From: Paraburkholderia aromaticivorans
GTDB lineage: Bacteria > Pseudomonadota > Gammaproteobacteria > Burkholderiales > Burkholderiaceae
NCBI RefSeq assembly: GCF_002278075.1
Contig: NZ_CP022990.1
Coordinates: 744,001-808,000 of the forward strand
Reading direction: 5' to 3'
DNA: 64,000 bases
The translations under genes were made by a program, and so were the position numbers. Position 1 is the first letter of the stretch. Each line of letters begins with the position of its first letter. A model generated the notes under the pieces. The model did not search any database, was not told the DNA's origin, and was given only the letters and a program-made list of their open reading frames with translations. Below are positions 9,815-19,146 of the stretch, piece by piece.

Positions 9815-11629
9815 ATGCCCTCCCACCACTTCATCGCACTCTCGCGCGCGTCTTTGCGTACCCTCTTCGCCGCGGCGCTCGTCTGCCATGCATCGGCAAG
9901 CAGCGCGGCGCCGGTTTCCGGTCCGCCCGTGGCACACGGTGGCATCGTGGCCGCGGCGGTGCATGTCGAGCCGCCCACGCAGGCTTCGCCCGTCGTGCCC
10001 ATTGCGCCGTCCGAGCAGTACCCCACGCTCTATCGCGACGTGCAACTCGCGCATCTCTATCCGGACAGCAAAACCTTCGCGGACATGGTGCCGCTCAGTC
10101 CGCCCGCGCAGCTCGCCGCCGCTTACGAAAACGCGAAGCAGCAGCGCAACTTCAGTCTCGCCGACTTCGTGAAACACAACTTCACGCTGCCCGCGCGCAC
10201 GGCGAAGGCCTACGTCTCCGATTCGAACCAGGACGTGGTCGGCCATATCGATACGCTCTGGAACGTGCTGCGCCGCGAGCCGGATGCGGCAGCGAGCCCG
10301 TGGTCCTCGCTGCTGCCGCTGCCGTACGCGTATATCGTGCCGGGCGACCGATTCGACGAGATCTACTATTGGGACTCGTACTTCATCATGCTCGGCCTCG
10401 AGCAGAGTGGCCGGCATGCACTGGTCGTCGACGAACTGAAGAACTTCGCGACACTGATCGACCGGTACGGCCATATTCCGAACGGCAATCGCACCTACTA
10501 TCTCAGCCGCTCGCAGCCGCCGTTCTTCGCGCAGATGGTGCGCCTCGTGGCCGATCGGGACGGCGACGCCGTCTATGCGCAATATCTGCCCGAGTTGCAG
10601 CGCGAGTACGCGTACTGGATGGACGGCAGCGAAGGCCTTGCCGCAGGCCATGCGAGCCGGCATGTGGTGCGCCTGCCGGACGGCACCCTGCTCAACCGCT
10701 ATTGGGACGAACGCGCGACGCCGCGCGACGAGTCGTATCGCGAAGACGTGCTGACCGCGCAGCAGACCCCGCAACGCGATCCCGCGGACCTCTGGCGCAA
10801 TCTGCGCGCGGGCGGTGAAACCGGCTGGGATTTCAGCTCGCGCTGGTTCGCGGACGGCAAGACGCTCGCCACCGTGGACGTGACCTCGCTCGTGCCCGTC
10901 GATCTGAACTGCCTGCTGGCCGATCTGGAGCGCACCCTCGCGAAGGCCTATCGTCTGCGCGGCGACCGCACGCATGCGGAAAATATGGAGCAGCGCGCCG
11001 CCACCCGCGCCGAAACCATTCGCCGCGTATTGTGGGACCCACAGTTGCAGGCATTCGGCGACTACGATTTCGTGCATCACACGCTGACACACAGACTCAC
11101 AGCCGCGACGGTGTATCCGTTGTATACGGGCGTAGCCAGTGGTCAGCAGGCGAAGCTTGTCGCCGCCACCGTGCAGCGCGAATTGCTGCGCCCCGGCGGG
11201 CTCGCTACGACGCAGGTGGCGAGCGGCCAGCAATGGGACGCGCCGAACGGTTGGGCGCCGCTGCAATATCTGGCCGTGATCGGCCTGCGGCGCTACAGCG
11301 AACCGGCGCTTGCGCACACCATCGCGACGCGTTGGATCAGAACCAATGTTTCGTACTACCAGCACACGGGTAAGCTCGTCGAGAAATACGATATCGATGC
11401 GGCGACGCCGGGCGTCTCCGCGGGCGGCGGCGAATATCCGTTGCAAGACGGGTTCGGCTGGACCAACGGCGTGCTGCGGGCGTTGCTGGTGCTGTATCCG
11501 CAAGCGGTGCGGACCTCACGCCCCGGCGATATTCCCGAAGGTCCGGCGGGCGTGTCGGCAGCCGCGTCCGCCGCTGCCGCCGCGCCTAAGAACACGCACC
11601 GGCTAAACGGCGCGCGGGTGAACCCGTAG
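9815..11629 (+). CDS. treA: Periplasmic trehalase (GH37)
   Basis: A 604-residue alpha,alpha-trehalase that splits trehalose into two glucoses. Residues ~1-31 form a signal peptide (hydrophobic core LRTLFAAALVCHASASSAA), so the enzyme is exported. Both GH37 signatures are present: PGDRFDEIYYWDSYF near residue 180 and QWDAPNGWAPLQY near residue 470. Its length is close to E. coli TreA plus an alanine-rich C-terminal tail. It is divergent from the kinase operon and convergent with the catalase gene, with a shared terminator hairpin in between. The likely role is use of external trehalose or osmoprotectant turnover. Confidence 0.95.
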   Translation: MPSHHFIALSRASLRTLFAAALVCHASASSAAPVSGPPVAHGGIVAAAVHVEPPTQASPVVPIAPSEQYPTLYRDVQLAHLYPDSKTFADMVPLSPPAQLAAAYENAKQQRNFSLADFVKHNFTLPARTAKAYVSDSNQDVVGHIDTLWNVLRREPDAAASPWSSLLPLPYAYIVPGDRFDEIYYWDSYFIMLGLEQSGRHALVVDELKNFATLIDRYGHIPNGNRTYYLSRSQPPFFAQMVRLVADRDGDAVYAQYLPELQREYAYWMDGSEGLAAGHASRHVVRLPDGTLLNRYWDERATPRDESYREDVLTAQQTPQRDPADLWRNLRAGGETGWDFSSRWFADGKTLATVDVTSLVPVDLNCLLADLERTLAKAYRLRGDRTHAENMEQRAATRAETIRRVLWDPQLQAFGDYDFVHHTLTHRLTAATVYPLYTGVASGQQAKLVAATVQRELLRPGGLATTQVASGQQWDAPNGWAPLQYLAVIGLRRYSEPALAHTIATRWIRTNVSYYQHTGKLVEKYDIDAATPGVSAGGGEYPLQDGFGWTNGVLRALLVLYPQAVRTSRPGDIPEGPAGVSAAASAAAAAPKNTHRLNGARVNP

Positions 11630-11636
11630 CATCGAC

Positions 11637-11666
11637 AACCCTGGCCGGTTCGCGCCAGCCAGGGTT
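11637..11666. terminator. Bidirectional terminator hairpin between treA and katE
   Basis: A perfect nine-base stem (AACCCTGGC paired with GCCAGGGTT) with a 12-base loop sits between the convergent trehalase and catalase stops. Only short T/A runs flank it. Confidence 0.7.
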
Positions 11667-11687
11667 TCGCACCACTCGCGAGACGCC

Positions 11688-13811
11688 TTACGCCGGCACG
11701 GTCTCGGCCTGCCCGGCACGCGACCACACGCGATGCTGCCCAGCCGCCTTGATAAAGGCCTTCAGCACTTCGGCGGCCTGCTTGTCGTCGCCGGTTGCCA
11801 CGCCGTCGGCATTGTCCGGCAAGTGCGCGGCGGCGAGCACGTCGCGGCCCGCGCCGATCGCCGCAATCGCCTTCAGATGCTTGAACGCCTCCAGCACGAA
11901 ATGCCGCGCGTCGCCTGATTGCGCCAGCGTCTTCGCGCCCTCGCCGCCTCCCACCACGATCACCGCGTCGAACATGATCGACGGCAATCCGGCGATCGTC
12001 GCGTCCGGCGCCATGCCGTCGATCGCGGCAAGCGTCGGGGCGATCAGCATCGGCGCCGCGCCCTCGCCTTGCAGCGTCTGCTGAAGCTTCCTGATGGCGG
12101 CGCCATCCGAACCGGGGGCGGCCAGCAAGGCGATCTTGCGGGTCTTGATGCCGGGCTTCACCCGGTTAAGAAGACTCAGCGCCGGCGATTCCTTGGGACC
12201 GGACAACTTTGCCGTGCCTTTCTTCGGCGCCGGCAAACCCAGTCCTTCGGCCACCTGCGCCGCGAGCCCCGCATCGAAGTTGGCGAGAATCTCGTTGACC
12301 ACGCGCGCACGGATCTCCGGCTTCGTCACCTTGCCGAGTTCGAACTGATAAGCCGCGGCGATATGGTCCTTTTCGGGCTGCGACATGCTGTTGTAAAACA
12401 GCGCGGCCTGCGAAAAGTGATCGGCGAACGATTCGCTGCGCACGCGGATCTTGGTGCCTTCCACACGCTCCTGATAGCTCTCGAAGCCGCCATCGGCAGG
12501 CGCCGGAGGGGTTTCCTTCGGCCAGCCGCCGCTCAGCGAATTCGGCTCGTACGAAGCCTGGCCTACATGGATCGTCTGCCGGTGCATCGCGTCACGCTGG
12601 TTGTTGTTGAACGGGCACACGGGCCGGTTGATGGGGATTTCGTGGAAGTTCGGGCCGCCCAGGCGGCTGATCTGCGTGTCCGTGTAAGAGAACAAACGCC
12701 CTTGCAAAAGCGGGTCGTTCGAGAAGTCGATACCCGGCACCACATGGCCCGGATGAAACGCCACCTGTTCAGTTTCGGCGAAGAAATTGTCAGGATTGCG
12801 ATTGAGCGTCATCTTGCCGATGATCTTCACGGGCACGAGTTCTTCGGGAATCAGCTTGGTCGGATCGAGCAGGTCGAAGTCGAACTTGTGTTCATCCGCT
12901 TCTTCAACGATTTGCACACCGAGTTCGAACTCCGGAAAATCGCCTCGTTCGATCGACTCCCACAGATCGCGCCGATGGAAGTCCGGATCTTTGCCGGCCA
13001 GCTTCTGCGCTTCATCCCATAGCAGCGAGTACGAACCCAGCACCGGGCGCCAGTGAAATTTGACGAAGCGGCCTTTGCCTTGGGCATTCACGAAGCGGAA
13101 CGTGTGAATGCCGAAGCCTTCCATGGTGCGCAGGCTGCGCGGGATCGCGCGGTCCGACATGGTCCACAGCACCATGTGCGCGGATTCGGGCACCAGCGAG
13201 ACGAAGTCCCAGAAGGTGTCGTGCGCGGATCCGCCCGTCGGCATTTCGTTCGGCGCTTCCGGTTTGACCGCATGCACGAAGTCGGGAAACTTGATGGCGT
13301 CCTGAATGAAGAACACCGGCATGTTGTTGCCGACCAGATCGTAATTGCCTTCCTGGGTGTAGAACTTCACGGCGAAGCCGCGCACGTCGCGCACCGTGTC
13401 GGCGGAGCCGCGCGGACCTTGCACCGTCGAAAAGCGCACATAGACCGGCGTTTGCACAGCCGGGTCCTGCAGAAACGCGGCTTTGGTGTACTCGCGCATG
13501 GACTCGTACACCTGAAACACGCCATGCGCCGCCGAGCCGCGCGCATGCACGATACGCTCGGGAATACGCTCATGGTCGAAGTGCGTGATCTTCTCACGCA
13601 TGATGAAATCTTCAAGCAGCGAAGGGCCGCGGGGACCTGCGCGCAGGGTATTCTGGTTGTCGGAGATCTTGACGCCCTGATTGGTTCTTAGCGCCTCACC
13701 TTCCGGACTGACTCGAAACTGTTCGAGATCCTTCGATTTCGGATCCGATTCGGGACCATTCGCCTGCGCGTTTTTCGCTGCGGGCTTCTGTGCGTTCGTT
13801 TTACCTGCCAT
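11688..13811 (-). CDS. katE: Large-subunit catalase HPII type, KatE
   Basis: A 707-residue monofunctional haem catalase that converts hydrogen peroxide to water and oxygen. Seen: the distal His region [19 protein letters not shown], the Asn/Phe region [20 protein letters not shown], and the proximal Tyr in [16 protein letters not shown]-terminal DJ-1/PfpI-like (class I glutaminase-like) domain covers the last ~150 residues ([21 protein letters not shown]), which marks the large HPII subfamily. The start is the ATG at 13811, with AGGAG nine bases upstream; the longer frame to 13928 has no such site. The basic N-terminus ([19 protein letters not shown]) is disordered. It is typically a stationary-phase or stress gene. 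Confidence 0.95.
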   Translation of the reverse strand: MAGKTNAQKPAAKNAQANGPESDPKSKDLEQFRVSPEGEALRTNQGVKISDNQNTLRAGPRGPSLLEDFIMREKITHFDHERIPERIVHARGSAAHGVFQVYESMREYTKAAFLQDPAVQTPVYVRFSTVQGPRGSADTVRDVRGFAVKFYTQEGNYDLVGNNMPVFFIQDAIKFPDFVHAVKPEAPNEMPTGGSAHDTFWDFVSLVPESAHMVLWTMSDRAIPRSLRTMEGFGIHTFRFVNAQGKGRFVKFHWRPVLGSYSLLWDEAQKLAGKDPDFHRRDLWESIERGDFPEFELGVQIVEEADEHKFDFDLLDPTKLIPEELVPVKIIGKMTLNRNPDNFFAETEQVAFHPGHVVPGIDFSNDPLLQGRLFSYTDTQISRLGGPNFHEIPINRPVCPFNNNQRDAMHRQTIHVGQASYEPNSLSGGWPKETPPAPADGGFESYQERVEGTKIRVRSESFADHFSQAALFYNSMSQPEKDHIAAAYQFELGKVTKPEIRARVVNEILANFDAGLAAQVAEGLGLPAPKKGTAKLSGPKESPALSLLNRVKPGIKTRKIALLAAPGSDGAAIRKLQQTLQGEGAAPMLIAPTLAAIDGMAPDATIAGLPSIMFDAVIVVGGGEGAKTLAQSGDARHFVLEAFKHLKAIAAIGAGRDVLAAAHLPDNADGVATGDDKQAAEVLKAFIKAAGQHRVWSRAGQAETVPA

Positions 13812-13932
13812 GGGAATCTGCTCCTTGCGTTCGGGGCGTGCCGGCGGGGAACTCCGGGCTGACGCACCGAAACAAGGGAGCAAACGGTGTACCTGCGCGC
13901 CGAGGCAGCGAACGGCTCGACCGCGCATGCCG

Positions 13933-13974
13933 AATGCCTAATGCCTAATGCCTAATGCCTAATGCCTAATGCCG
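13933..13974. repeat. Heptamer tandem repeat (AATGCCT)6
   Basis: Five perfect copies of AATGCCT and a sixth ending in G lie about 120 bases upstream of the katE start. The 7-base period is not coding. Copy number may vary by strand slippage and so shift the katE promoter geometry; that is inference. Confidence 0.9.
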
Positions 13975-14057
13975 AAAGGGTAAGCATGCGGGCGAGCCAT
14001 GCGGCGCGCGCAATTCGCGCGCCGCCGGCCATCGACTGCCGACGCGCAGACGCTGTA

Positions 14058-14954
14058 TCAGAAGCGGTAGTTGATGGAAATATCGGCTACGCCGTTGGCC
14101 TTGCGATGCGTGACCGGACTATTGCCCGCGCTTCCCACCAATTGTTCGAAAGCGCCGTCCGCGGTGGCGAACCAGTGCTTGTCGAACAGCCACACCGCGC
14201 TGACGCCGAAACCCACTGACTTGAAGCCCGCGCTGGCGTGGTATTGCGAATACTGCGAATGGGCCGCCTGACTCTGATTCACGCCGAACCAGCTATTCAT
14301 GTAGGTGGAGTCCGCGAGCGACACATTCGGGCCGGCGAACCAGAAGAACTTGTTGGTGCTGCCCGGCATCGGCATATACGCGCCGAAATCGCCGATCCAG
14401 CCATTCGAGCCGCCGAAATAGCGTCTCACGTCCGCACGCAGCACCAGCGGGAAATCCTTCGAGATCACATATTCGCCGGCCAGTTTGATGCCCGGCGCGG
14501 GATTGATATTGCCGAGGCCGTTCAGTTCCTGCGGGTCGTCATGGCCGCGCCGTCCAAGATCGTAGACGGCCGCAAGACTCGCGCGCCAGTTCGGGCCTTG
14601 TGCGAAGTTGACACCGAAACCCTCGCCGCTCGACAGGAAGAACAGATCCTTGTAGCGCACGTCCACGCTCGGACCGGTCATCAGGTGATACCGGTCGGAT
14701 CCTTCATAGCGCGGCTGGAACGACGTCGCCATGCCGAGGCGCACCTGCCAGTCCGGGATATTCGGCTGCCACATCTTCTGCAGCGGAATACCGACCGAAT
14801 ATTGCCATTCGCCGAGCGGCGACGGTGTCTGAGCCGAGACCGACCCCGGTAGCACGGCGACACCGCCAATAGTCGCGGCGACGAGAGAAGTCGCCGCGAT
14901 GCCTGTTTGTTTATTGCGGAGCCTGCCGCCCCGCTTTCTACGGCTGTTGAACAC
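14058..14954 (-). CDS. MipA/OmpV-family outer membrane protein
   Basis: About 298 residues. I prefer the GTG at 14954, which has GGAGA six bases upstream; the ATG at 14975 has no ribosome site. A basic N-terminus and hydrophobic stretch ending in SVSAQ form a signal peptide. The mature chain has the MipA/OmpV features PRYEGSDRYHLMTGPSVDVR and LFFLSSGEGFGVNF, alternating beta-strands, and a C-terminal Phe typical of outer-membrane barrels. Family members scaffold murein enzymes or act as barrel proteins; the exact role here is unknown. It stands alone between katE and the acdS promoter region. Confidence 0.82.
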   Translation of the reverse strand: MFNSRRKRGGRLRNKQTGIAATSLVAATIGGVAVLPGSVSAQTPSPLGEWQYSVGIPLQKMWQPNIPDWQVRLGMATSFQPRYEGSDRYHLMTGPSVDVRYKDLFFLSSGEGFGVNFAQGPNWRASLAAVYDLGRRGHDDPQELNGLGNINPAPGIKLAGEYVISKDFPLVLRADVRRYFGGSNGWIGDFGAYMPMPGSTNKFFWFAGPNVSLADSTYMNSWFGVNQSQAAHSQYSQYHASAGFKSVGFGVSAVWLFDKHWFATADGAFEQLVGSAGNSPVTHRKANGVADISINYRF

Positions 14955-14975
14955 CAGAATTCTCCGATCTCGCAT

Positions 14976-15568
14976 GTCGCGAGGAGGGTTATGGGTTCGC
15001 CCAAGGCCCGCAATGGATAAAAACGGCCCCGGGCGGCCGCCGCTCTGTCAGGTGCGGCATGTAACTTTTTCAGCGAACGGCACGCGCTGTCCGGCAAAAC
15101 ACACGACTTGCACGCGGCCGATGGTCCGTCAGACGGACATTTGTCTAACCAGACCGGTGCGAAAGATTTGCCGATGGATGCATCTTTGCAAAATGCGGGC
15201 CCGAGCAGTGGAGCGTAGGTTCGGATTGCGCCGGCGCGGCCGGCTTGACCGTGGCCGCGAGCGAGACATGTGCAACTGACGCGCCGGCTTTCAACCGCCT
15301 CGAGATCGCCCGATCGAGGCGCTCGATCGGTTGCAGCGGACCTGCCGGCACTGCAACGGCAAGGGTAAGGGCAACCGCAGTCCGACTTGGGTCGTCACGA
15401 ATTTTTGTTGCATCCATAACCATTTTTACCAATCCTTTGTTAATTCGAATTGCCCTACCTATTTTCAAAATTATGTCTAGCGAAATTTTTTCGCAAGCAC
15501 ATTTCCAGTGCATTTGCCTACCATTTCTATACCGCGAACGGATGCTGTTCGCGTCTCATTTACCGATC
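14976..15568. other. Gap upstream of acdS, no convincing gene
   Basis: About 600 bases between the divergent barrel protein and acdS. Several small hairpins are visible, e.g. GTCCGT/ACGGAC and GTCT/AGAC around 15126-15150, and AAAGAT/ATCTTT at 15163-15192. The stretch from about 15400 is AT-richer and probably holds the acdS promoter. A minus-strand frame at 15145-15423 (92 codons from an ATG) has no recognisable domain. No Lrp-type acdR gene is present. Confidence 0.5.
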
Positions 15569-15574
15569 AAGGAG
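15569..15574 (+). promoter_or_regulatory. Ribosome binding site that fixes the acdS start
   Basis: AAGGAG, five bases before the ATG at 15580, decides for this start over the upstream in-frame codon at 15508. Confidence 0.8.
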
Positions 15575-15579
15575 CTGCC

Positions 15580-16596
15580 ATGAACCTGCAACGATTCCCT
15601 CGTTACCCGCTGACTTTCGGGCCGACGCCAATCCAACCGCTAGCGCGTCTGAGCAAGCACCTCGGCGGCAAAGTGCATCTGTATGCGAAACGCGAAGACT
15701 GCAACAGCGGCCTGGCGTTCGGTGGCAACAAGACACGCAAGCTCGAATATCTGATCCCTGAAGCGCTTGCTCAGGGTTGCGACACGCTCGTGTCGATCGG
15801 CGGCATTCAGTCGAACCAGACGCGCCAGGTGGCGGCCGTGGCGGCTCATCTGGGCATGAAGTGCGTGCTGGTGCAGGAGAACTGGGTCAACTATTCGGAC
15901 GCAGTCTACGACCGCGTCGGCAACATCCAGATGTCGCGCATTCTCGGCGCCGATGTTCGCCTCGTGCCCGACGGCTTCGACATCGGTTTTCGCAGGAGCT
16001 GGGAGGATGCGCTGGAAAGCGTGCGGGCGGCCGGCGGCAAGCCGTATGCGATTCCGGCAGGCTGCTCGGATCACCCGCTCGGCGGCCTGGGTTTCGTCGG
16101 CTTCGCGGAGGAGGTGCGGGCGCAGGAAGCCGAATTGGGCTTCAAGTTCGACTATGTCGTCGTGTGTTCCGTGACCGGCAGCACGCAGGCCGGCATGGTG
16201 GTGGGCTTCGCCGCTGACGGCCGCGCCGATCGCGTGATCGGCGTCGACGCTTCGGCCAAACCCGCGCAGACGCGCGAGCAGATCACCCGCATCGCGAGAC
16301 AGACCGCGGAGAAAGTCGGCCTGGAGCGCGATATCACGCGGGCCGACGTGGTGCTCGACGAGCGCTTCGCGGGTCCGGAATACGGATTGCCGAACGAAGG
16401 CACGCTGGAAGCGATCCGCTTGTGCGCGCGCACGGAGGGCATGCTGACCGATCCCGTCTACGAAGGCAAATCGATGCACGGCATGATCGAAATGGTGCGC
16501 AACGGCGAATTTCCGGAAGGCTCGCGCGTGCTGTATGCGCACCTCGGCGGGGTGCCGGCGTTGAACGGCTACAGCTTTATCTTCCGAGACGGCTGA
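15580..16596 (+). CDS. acdS: 1-aminocyclopropane-1-carboxylate deaminase
   Basis: A 338-residue PLP enzyme that cleaves ACC, the plant ethylene precursor, to ammonia and 2-oxobutanoate. Length and sequence match bona fide AcdS. The PLP lysine is Lys51 in [10 protein letters not shown]. The two residues used to separate true ACC deaminases from D-cysteine desulfhydrases are both present: Glu295 (YEGKSM) and Leu322 (YAHLGG). The ATG at 15580 has AAGGAG six bases upstream; the longer frame from 15508 lacks this. It is transcribed alone with a strong terminator after it. It suggests a plant-associated lifestyle. Confidence 0.95.
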   Translation: MNLQRFPRYPLTFGPTPIQPLARLSKHLGGKVHLYAKREDCNSGLAFGGNKTRKLEYLIPEALAQGCDTLVSIGGIQSNQTRQVAAVAAHLGMKCVLVQENWVNYSDAVYDRVGNIQMSRILGADVRLVPDGFDIGFRRSWEDALESVRAAGGKPYAIPAGCSDHPLGGLGFVGFAEEVRAQEAELGFKFDYVVVCSVTGSTQAGMVVGFAADGRADRVIGVDASAKPAQTREQITRIARQTAEKVGLERDITRADVVLDERFAGPEYGLPNEGTLEAIRLCARTEGMLTDPVYEGKSMHGMIEMVRNGEFPEGSRVLYAHLGGVPALNGYSFIFRDG

Positions 16597-16623
16597 ACGC
16601 TCCGACCGGCGGCCAGCACCGGC

Positions 16624-16660
16624 AAGCAGCGACCGGCGCCTGTCCAGCCGGTCGCTGCTT
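16624..16660 (+). terminator. Terminator hairpin of acdS
   Basis: A perfect 14-base stem (AAGCAGCGACCGGC with its complement) and a nine-base loop lie 28 bases after the acdS stop. There is no long T-run; the 13-bp repeat array follows immediately. Confidence 0.75.
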
Positions 16661-16722
16661 TACTCGTGCGCTTTACTCGTGCGCTTTACTCGTGCGCTTT
16701 ACTCGTGCGCTTTACTCGTGCG
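16658..16722. repeat. 13-bp tandem repeat, five copies
   Basis: Five perfect head-to-tail copies of CTTTACTCGTGCG directly follow the acdS terminator. The array is noncoding and convergent to the LysR gene ending at 16774. Confidence 0.92.
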
Positions 16723-16773
16723 ATTGCACCGGATCACCGCCCCCGGCTGACAAGCACGCGGTCAAACAAGGCT

Positions 16774-17676
16774 TTACGCGCTCAAGCGCTTCCTCAAATG
16801 CTCTCTCAAGAACTCCGCGAACGCCCGGATCGTGAGGGAGCTTTGCCGGTGCTGCGGATAAACGGCGTAGACGCTCGTCGCAGTAGGCAGAAACTCTTCG
16901 AGCACCGGTACGAGCTGACCGGTCTTCAGCGCGTCCGCGACGATAAAATCAGGAAGCCGAACAATCCCGAGGCCCGCCACGGCCGCATCGCGCACCAGTT
17001 CGCCATTGTTGGCGCGCAATGGACCGTGTACCTCGACGCCCTTCGTCACACCATCCACGACGAACTCCCAGTTCACCGCCCCGCCATGGCCATACAGCAG
17101 ACACGAATGACGCGCCAGATCGCCGGGCACCGCCGGTGCGCCGCGGCGGCGCAGATAGCCCGGACTGCAGCACGCCACCACCCTGATGTCCACGAGCTTT
17201 TGCGCGATCAGCGTGGAATCGGCCAAAGTGCCGATGCGGATCGCCATGTCGAAGCCCTCGCCCACGACGTCGACGGTGCGGTCGCTCAGATCCATCTCGA
17301 AGCGCACGTCCGCGTGCTCGCGCAGGAACATCGCCACGAGCGGCGACAGATGCGCCATGCCGAACGACATCGGCGCGCTCACGCGTAACAGGCCGCGCGG
17401 CCCGGCCCGCCGCAGCGACATGGCCTGCTCGGCGTCCTCGACCTCGCCGAGAATGCGTTTGGCGCGCTCGTAAAACTCCTGCCCGAGCGCGGTTACCGCC
17501 AACTTGCGCGTATTGCGGATCAGCAGTTGCACGCCGAGCGCCTCTTCCAACGCCATCACCCGCCGGCTGACGAACTGTTTGGACAGCGACAGCCGGTTGG
17601 CCGCCGCCGTGAAGTTACGGGCGTCGACCGTGGCGACGAAAATCCGCATGTCGTCAAGTTGCATCGTATTGTCCAC
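16774..17676 (-). CDS. LysR-family transcriptional regulator
   Basis: A 300-residue LysR-type regulator with an N-terminal helix-turn-helix (FVATVDARNFTAAANRLSLS, then KQFVSRRVMALEEALG) and an effector domain with LRVSAPMSFGMAHLSP. The start is at 17676 or the ATG five codons later. It is divergent from the pirin-DoxX pair, an arrangement often seen in Burkholderiaceae, and so probably controls it. No operator is clear in the 118-bp gap. Confidence 0.9.
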   Translation of the reverse strand: MDNTMQLDDMRIFVATVDARNFTAAANRLSLSKQFVSRRVMALEEALGVQLLIRNTRKLAVTALGQEFYERAKRILGEVEDAEQAMSLRRAGPRGLLRVSAPMSFGMAHLSPLVAMFLREHADVRFEMDLSDRTVDVVGEGFDMAIRIGTLADSTLIAQKLVDIRVVACCSPGYLRRRGAPAVPGDLARHSCLLYGHGGAVNWEFVVDGVTKGVEVHGPLRANNGELVRDAAVAGLGIVRLPDFIVADALKTGQLVPVLEEFLPTATSVYAVYPQHRQSSLTIRAFAEFLREHLRKRLSA

Positions 17677-17794
17677 TCCACATTGACAGTGTTTCCATTT
17701 ACAAGGCGATTATAACCATCCGGATTGACCTACACTCTCATTCATGGATCGCGGGCCACCATCTGGCCGGATCGCCCAACCCAAGGAGAAAACG

Positions 17795-18520
17795 ATGCTT
17801 GAAATCAGACACGCCAATCAACGCGGCCGCGCGGAGCACGGCTGGCTCAGCTCGCGTCACACGTTTTCGTTCGCGAACTATCACGATCCGAAGCAGAACG
17901 GCTTCTCCGACCTGCTCGTCATCAACGACGACCGTGTCGCGCCGGCGCAAGGTTTCGGCAAGCATCCGCACCGCGACATGGAAATCTTCTCGTATGTGCT
18001 GGAAGGCGCGCTGGAACACAAGGACACGATGGGCACCGGTTCGGTGATCGTGCCTGGCGACATCCAGTTGATGAGCGCGGGAACCGGCGTCGCGCACAGC
18101 GAATACAACCATTCGAAGAGCGAACCGGTGCACTTCCTGCAAATCTGGATCGCGCCGGGGCAAATGGGTACGGCGCCGCGGTATCAGCAGCGTCACTTCG
18201 GCGCGGACCAGAAGCGCGGTGTGTTACGCCTCGTGCTCTCGCCGGACGGCGCGAACGATTCGCTGGTGCTGCAGCAGGACGCGCGGGTCTACGCCGGTCT
18301 CTTCGACGGCGACGAAACCGCGCGGCTCGAACTGGCCAGCAATCGCTATGCGTATGTGCACGTGGCGCGTGGCAGCGTGAACGTGAACGGTGTCGAGTTC
18401 AAGGAAGGCGACGGTGCGCGTGTGCGCGGCGAAGAAGCGCTAACCTTCACGCAAGGTCATGACGCTGAAGTGCTGGTGTTCGACCTGCGCGACATCGAAA
18501 CGTCGGCGTTGTGGGCCTAG
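17795..18520 (+). CDS. Pirin-family protein (YhhW type)
   Basis: A 241-residue bicupin pirin. The N-terminal cupin has the metal site HPHRDMEIFSYVLEG with a further His and Glu in the following strand. YhhW-type members have quercetin 2,3-dioxygenase activity in vitro; the cellular substrate is unknown. The ATG at 17795 has AAGGAG seven bases upstream, so the in-frame start at 17744 is rejected. It is probably co-transcribed with doxX 129 bases downstream and controlled by the divergent LysR gene. Confidence 0.9.
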   Translation: MLEIRHANQRGRAEHGWLSSRHTFSFANYHDPKQNGFSDLLVINDDRVAPAQGFGKHPHRDMEIFSYVLEGALEHKDTMGTGSVIVPGDIQLMSAGTGVAHSEYNHSKSEPVHFLQIWIAPGQMGTAPRYQQRHFGADQKRGVLRLVLSPDGANDSLVLQQDARVYAGLFDGDETARLELASNRYAYVHVARGSVNVNGVEFKEGDGARVRGEEALTFTQGHDAEVLVFDLRDIETSALWA

Positions 18521-18649
18521 ACGGCTCGGCTTGAACGAATCGCCGTTCGAATGGCCTGGCAGGCTGACGGCCTGAGGGTTCAGAATCGGAGTGGCACTCG
18601 CCGGAACACACCGGCGGGCCCCGCTCTTCTTATCCTGTGAGAGAAAATC

Positions 18650-19063
18650 ATGCGCTATACGTTATTGGAAAACCAGAAAGACGCGGTCATCCTCGTCGCC
18701 CGTGTCCTGTTGATGGTCCTGTTCATCATGTTTGGCTGGTCCAAGCTCACCGGCTTTTCCGGCACCGTCGCTTATATGACGTCGAGCGGCGCGCCGGTAC
18801 CCGCGTTGTCGGCGGTGATCGCCGTGGTGATGGAACTGGTGGTGGGCATTGCGCTGCTGGTCGGTTTCTTTACGCGGCCGCTTGCCCTGCTGCTCGCGGT
18901 CTATACGCTCGGCACCGCGGTCATCGGCCACCATTACTGGAATATGACCGGCGCAATGCAGTATGACAATATGATTCACTTCTACAAGAACATCAGCATC
19001 ATCGGCGGACTGCTATTGCTGTGCGTAACCGGTGCAGGGAAATATTCCATCGACAGGCGCTGA
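18650..19063 (+). CDS. DoxX-family membrane protein
   Basis: A 137-residue integral membrane protein with four hydrophobic segments (VILVARVLLMVLFIMFGWS; ALSAVIAVVMELVVGIALLV; ALLLAVYTLGTAVIG; a last segment near ISIIGGLLLLCVTGAG). This matches the DoxX/DoxD-like fold, which is linked in other bacteria to redox or oxidative-stress membrane complexes. It follows pirin and is closed by a strong terminator. Confidence 0.88.
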   Translation: MRYTLLENQKDAVILVARVLLMVLFIMFGWSKLTGFSGTVAYMTSSGAPVPALSAVIAVVMELVVGIALLVGFFTRPLALLLAVYTLGTAVIGHHYWNMTGAMQYDNMIHFYKNISIIGGLLLLCVTGAGKYSIDRR

Positions 19064-19094
19064 AGCCGCGCCTCGTGCGCTACGTTGGAACAAG

Positions 19095-19125
19095 AGCCGC
19101 CCGGTCGAAGCCGGGCGGCTTTTTT
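19095..19125 (+). terminator. Rho-independent terminator after doxX
   Basis: A ten-base stem AGCCGCCCGG/CCGGGCGGCT with a six-base loop is followed by TTTTT, 31 bases after the doxX stop. It also separates doxX from the convergent alkB. Confidence 0.92.
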
Positions 19126-19146
19126 GCCTGCATCGAACCCTTCGCG

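Noticed and set aside
5979..10172. 1397-codon plus-strand open frame
   Set aside because: It is antisense to the hybrid kinase and trehalase start; arginine/glutamine-rich and without domains. An open antisense frame is common in GC-rich DNA.
15145..15423. acdR remnant on the minus strand before acdS
   Set aside because: The 92-codon frame shows no Lrp helix-turn-helix or RAM-domain pattern that I can recognise.
16658..16722. Possible CRISPR-like array
   Set aside because: The 13-bp units are head-to-tail without spacers; the same holds for the 7-, 10-, 11- and 12-bp arrays. No cas gene is present.
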